Below are positions 6,297-7,166 of a stretch of 7,166 nucleotides of DNA, one piece after another. The DNA lies in the NCBI GenBank assembly GCA_027063215.1, contig JAMOSE010000154.1, forward strand, positions 1 to 7,166, given 5' to 3'. The notes below the pieces were generated by a model. It was not told the origin of the DNA, did no database searches, and saw only the letters and a list, made by a program, of their open reading frames with translations. How positions within the stretch are numbered: the stretch's first letter is position 1; each line of letters starts with the position of its first letter. This stretch comes from Sulfurimonas sp. Its GTDB lineage: Bacteria; Campylobacterota; Campylobacteria; Campylobacterales; Sulfurimonadaceae. Both the position numbers and the translations under genes were made by a program.

Positions 6297-6304
6297 TATT
6301 ATAT
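6297..6304 (+). promoter_or_regulatory. Candidate -10 region for uppP, overlapping the divergent promoter
   Basis: On the plus strand TATTATAT contains TATTAT (6297-6302) and TTATAT (6299-6304), either of which could be a -10 with transcription starting near 6309-6311 and a leader of about 30 bases. TATATT at 6310-6315 is an alternative that would leave a very short leader. The gene has only 93 bases of upstream non-coding DNA, so its promoter must lie here or inside the divergent gene. Confidence 0.4.
6298..6303 (-). promoter_or_regulatory. -10 box of the aminotransferase-hisZ-purA operon
   Basis: On the minus strand the bases are a perfect TATAAT, followed by ACGAGG and a T-run. Transcription would start near 6291, giving a leader of about 45 bases before the ATG at 6246. 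Upstream is AT-rich with no -35, as expected for sigma-70 promoters in this phylum. It is the only good promoter seen ahead of the first gene in the operon and overlaps the candidate uppP -10 on the other strand. Confidence 0.6.
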
Positions 6305-6328
6305 CGAAATATATTTAAATTTTAGTTT

Positions 6329-6333
6329 TAAGG
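6329..6333 (+). promoter_or_regulatory. Ribosome binding site of uppP
   Basis: TAAGG lies six bases before the ATG at 6340 and fixes that codon as the start. No other in-frame start with a ribosome site is visible nearby. Confidence 0.7.
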
Positions 6334-6339
6334 TTTGCA

Positions 6340-7110
6340 ATGACAATTTTTGATTCAATCATCTTAGGAGCTATTGAAGGTTTTACGGAATTTCTCCCTA
6401 TCTCTTCAACAGGACATCTTATTGTAGCTTCCCGATTTTTAGGAATAGATCAAACAAGCGTTACAAAAGCGTATGAAGTTATTATCCAGTTTGCTGCGAT
6501 TTTAGCCGTAGTACTTAATTATAAAGAGAAATTTACACTTCAAAAAATAGAGTTATGGAAAAAACTTACCGTTGCATTCATACCTATCGGTGCTGTCGGC
6601 TTTATTTTCTCACATCAAATCAAAGAGCTTTTTAGCATTCCAGTTGTTGCAAGCATGTTTATTGTCGGAGGAATAGTATTTTTACTTGTTGAAAAATTGT
6701 ATATTCCCAATGAAGAAAAACTTATAGATGATGTTGAAAAAGTAAATATGAAGCAGGCCTTACTGATTGGTATTGCCCAGATTTTTGCTTTAGTTCCGGG
6801 TACTTCTCGTGCAGGTTCAAGTATTATAGGAGCCTTGCTTGTAGGTCTTTCAAGAAAAGCAAGTGCAGAATTTAGTTTTTTACTTGCTTTTCCTGTTATG
6901 TGTGCCGTTACCGGTTATGATCTACTCAAACATTATCATGAGTTTTCTAATGCAAATCTTATGACACTTGCCGTTGGCTTTTTTGTTGCCTTTGTGGTTG
7001 CCTATCTGACCATTAAACTCTTTTTAAAGTTTCTAGAAAAATTCACTTTTGTAGCTTTTGGAGTTTATCGAATTATTTTTGGTATCTTCTTACTGCTCTT
7101 TTTTCACTAA
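6340..7110 (+). CDS. uppP: Undecaprenyl-diphosphate phosphatase (BacA/UppP family)
   Basis: This 256-residue integral inner-membrane protein dephosphorylates undecaprenyl diphosphate, recycling the lipid carrier for peptidoglycan and surface glycans; extra copies confer bacitracin resistance in other bacteria. The first signature, EGFTEFLPISSTGH (13-26), holds the Glu13/Glu17 pair, Ser22, Ser23 and His26. The second, PGTSRAGSS (153-161), holds Arg157. Both are the conserved catalytic and re-entrant segments of the family. Hydrophobic segments lie at about 43-60, 76-92, 99-119, 138-152, 178-193, 207-228 and 236-256. It is slightly shorter than E. coli BacA (about 273), with no sign of truncation. 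The second motif has Ala158 where many members have Ser, a conservative change. It is transcribed away from the aminotransferase operon and appears to be alone on its strand. Confidence 0.97.
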   Translation: MTIFDSIILGAIEGFTEFLPISSTGHLIVASRFLGIDQTSVTKAYEVIIQFAAILAVVLNYKEKFTLQKIELWKKLTVAFIPIGAVGFIFSHQIKELFSIPVVASMFIVGGIVFLLVEKLYIPNEEKLIDDVEKVNMKQALLIGIAQIFALVPGTSRAGSSIIGALLVGLSRKASAEFSFLLAFPVMCAVTGYDLLKHYHEFSNANLMTLAVGFFVAFVVAYLTIKLFLKFLEKFTFVAFGVYRIIFGIFLLLFFH

Positions 7111-7166
7111 TTCCTCACTTGTTGGAATAGAAAATGCTTTTGTATTCCAAACATGGATGTTATTAA
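7090..7166 (-). CDS. Possible C-terminal fragment of a convergent gene, function unknown
   Basis: On the minus strand one frame is open from the right edge to a TAA at 7090-7092. It gives 24 residues ending in NTKAFSIPTSEELVKKEQ, a hydrophilic, protein-like tail. If real, it overlaps the last 21 bases of uppP tail to tail. An edge frame of this length can stay open by chance, and another minus-strand frame is open to 7107. I do not recognise the product. The call rests on residue composition and the lack of any other gene in the 56 bases after uppP. Confidence 0.38.
   Translation of the reverse strand, partial: NNIHVWNTKAFSIPTSEELVKKEQ
7122..7150. other. Stem-loop downstream of uppP
   Basis: TTGGAATA (7122-7129) pairs perfectly with TATTCCAA (7143-7150). 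Inside, after one G-G mismatch, AAAA pairs with TTTT around a TGC loop. The hairpin lies 12 bases after the uppP stop. Neither strand has a U-run after it, so it is not a standard intrinsic terminator; it might protect or mark a transcript end. It also falls inside the possible convergent reading frame, so it may be coincidental. Confidence 0.4.

Noticed and set aside
1..7166. Mobile elements, CRISPR arrays, tRNA or rRNA genes, riboswitches
   Set aside because: No transposase or integrase, no spaced repeats, no cloverleaf or rRNA sequence, and no long structured leader was seen; gene order and composition look like core chromosome.

Overview
This window is a compact, AT-rich stretch of chromosome that reads as Campylobacterota (formerly Epsilonproteobacteria). 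The gene order and protein wording best fit a free-living, Sulfurimonas- or Sulfurovum-like member; the genus is my inference. The order carA, DUF507, MotE-like, FliJ-like, purA, with cbb3 oxidase genes beyond carA, matches what I recall of the Campylobacter jejuni locus around Cj1490c-Cj1498c. I could not check this by search. A HisZ-like protein argues against C. jejuni itself, which as I recall carries a long-form HisG that needs no HisZ.

Layout, left to right. The left edge (1-51, minus) holds the first 17 codons of a gene I read as ccoN, the catalytic subunit of cbb3 cytochrome c oxidase, with a near-perfect Shine-Dalgarno. Bases 52-276 are non-coding: the ccoN leader, a candidate promoter, and a hairpin at the end of carA. 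From 6246 down to 277, seven minus-strand genes run head to tail: a class V aminotransferase, hisZ, purA, a FliJ-like protein, a MotE-like secreted coiled-coil protein, a DUF507 protein and carA. The first five are separated by 0, 1 and 14 bases and a 1-base overlap, so they are very probably one operon. A 74-base gap precedes the DUF507-carA pair (2 bases apart), which may have its own promoter as well as read-through. At 6247-6339 a short divergent promoter region separates this operon from uppP (6340-7110, plus). The last bases hold a hairpin and perhaps the tail of a convergent gene.

How the genes fit together. carA supplies nitrogen for carbamoyl phosphate (pyrimidines and arginine). purA commits IMP to AMP. 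hisZ should switch on a short HisG, whose pathway consumes ATP and returns AICAR to purine synthesis. The aminotransferase handles a small amino acid, possibly alanine, serine or phosphoserine. Between purA and carA sit two flagellar-type coiled-coil genes, one cytoplasmic (FliJ-like) and one exported (MotE-like), plus an uncharacterised DUF507 gene. No mobile element, CRISPR array, tRNA or rRNA is visible, and every complete gene looks intact. The least explained part is the fliJ-like/motE-like/DUF507 trio inside a nucleotide-synthesis operon. I do not see a clear new defence or mobile system.
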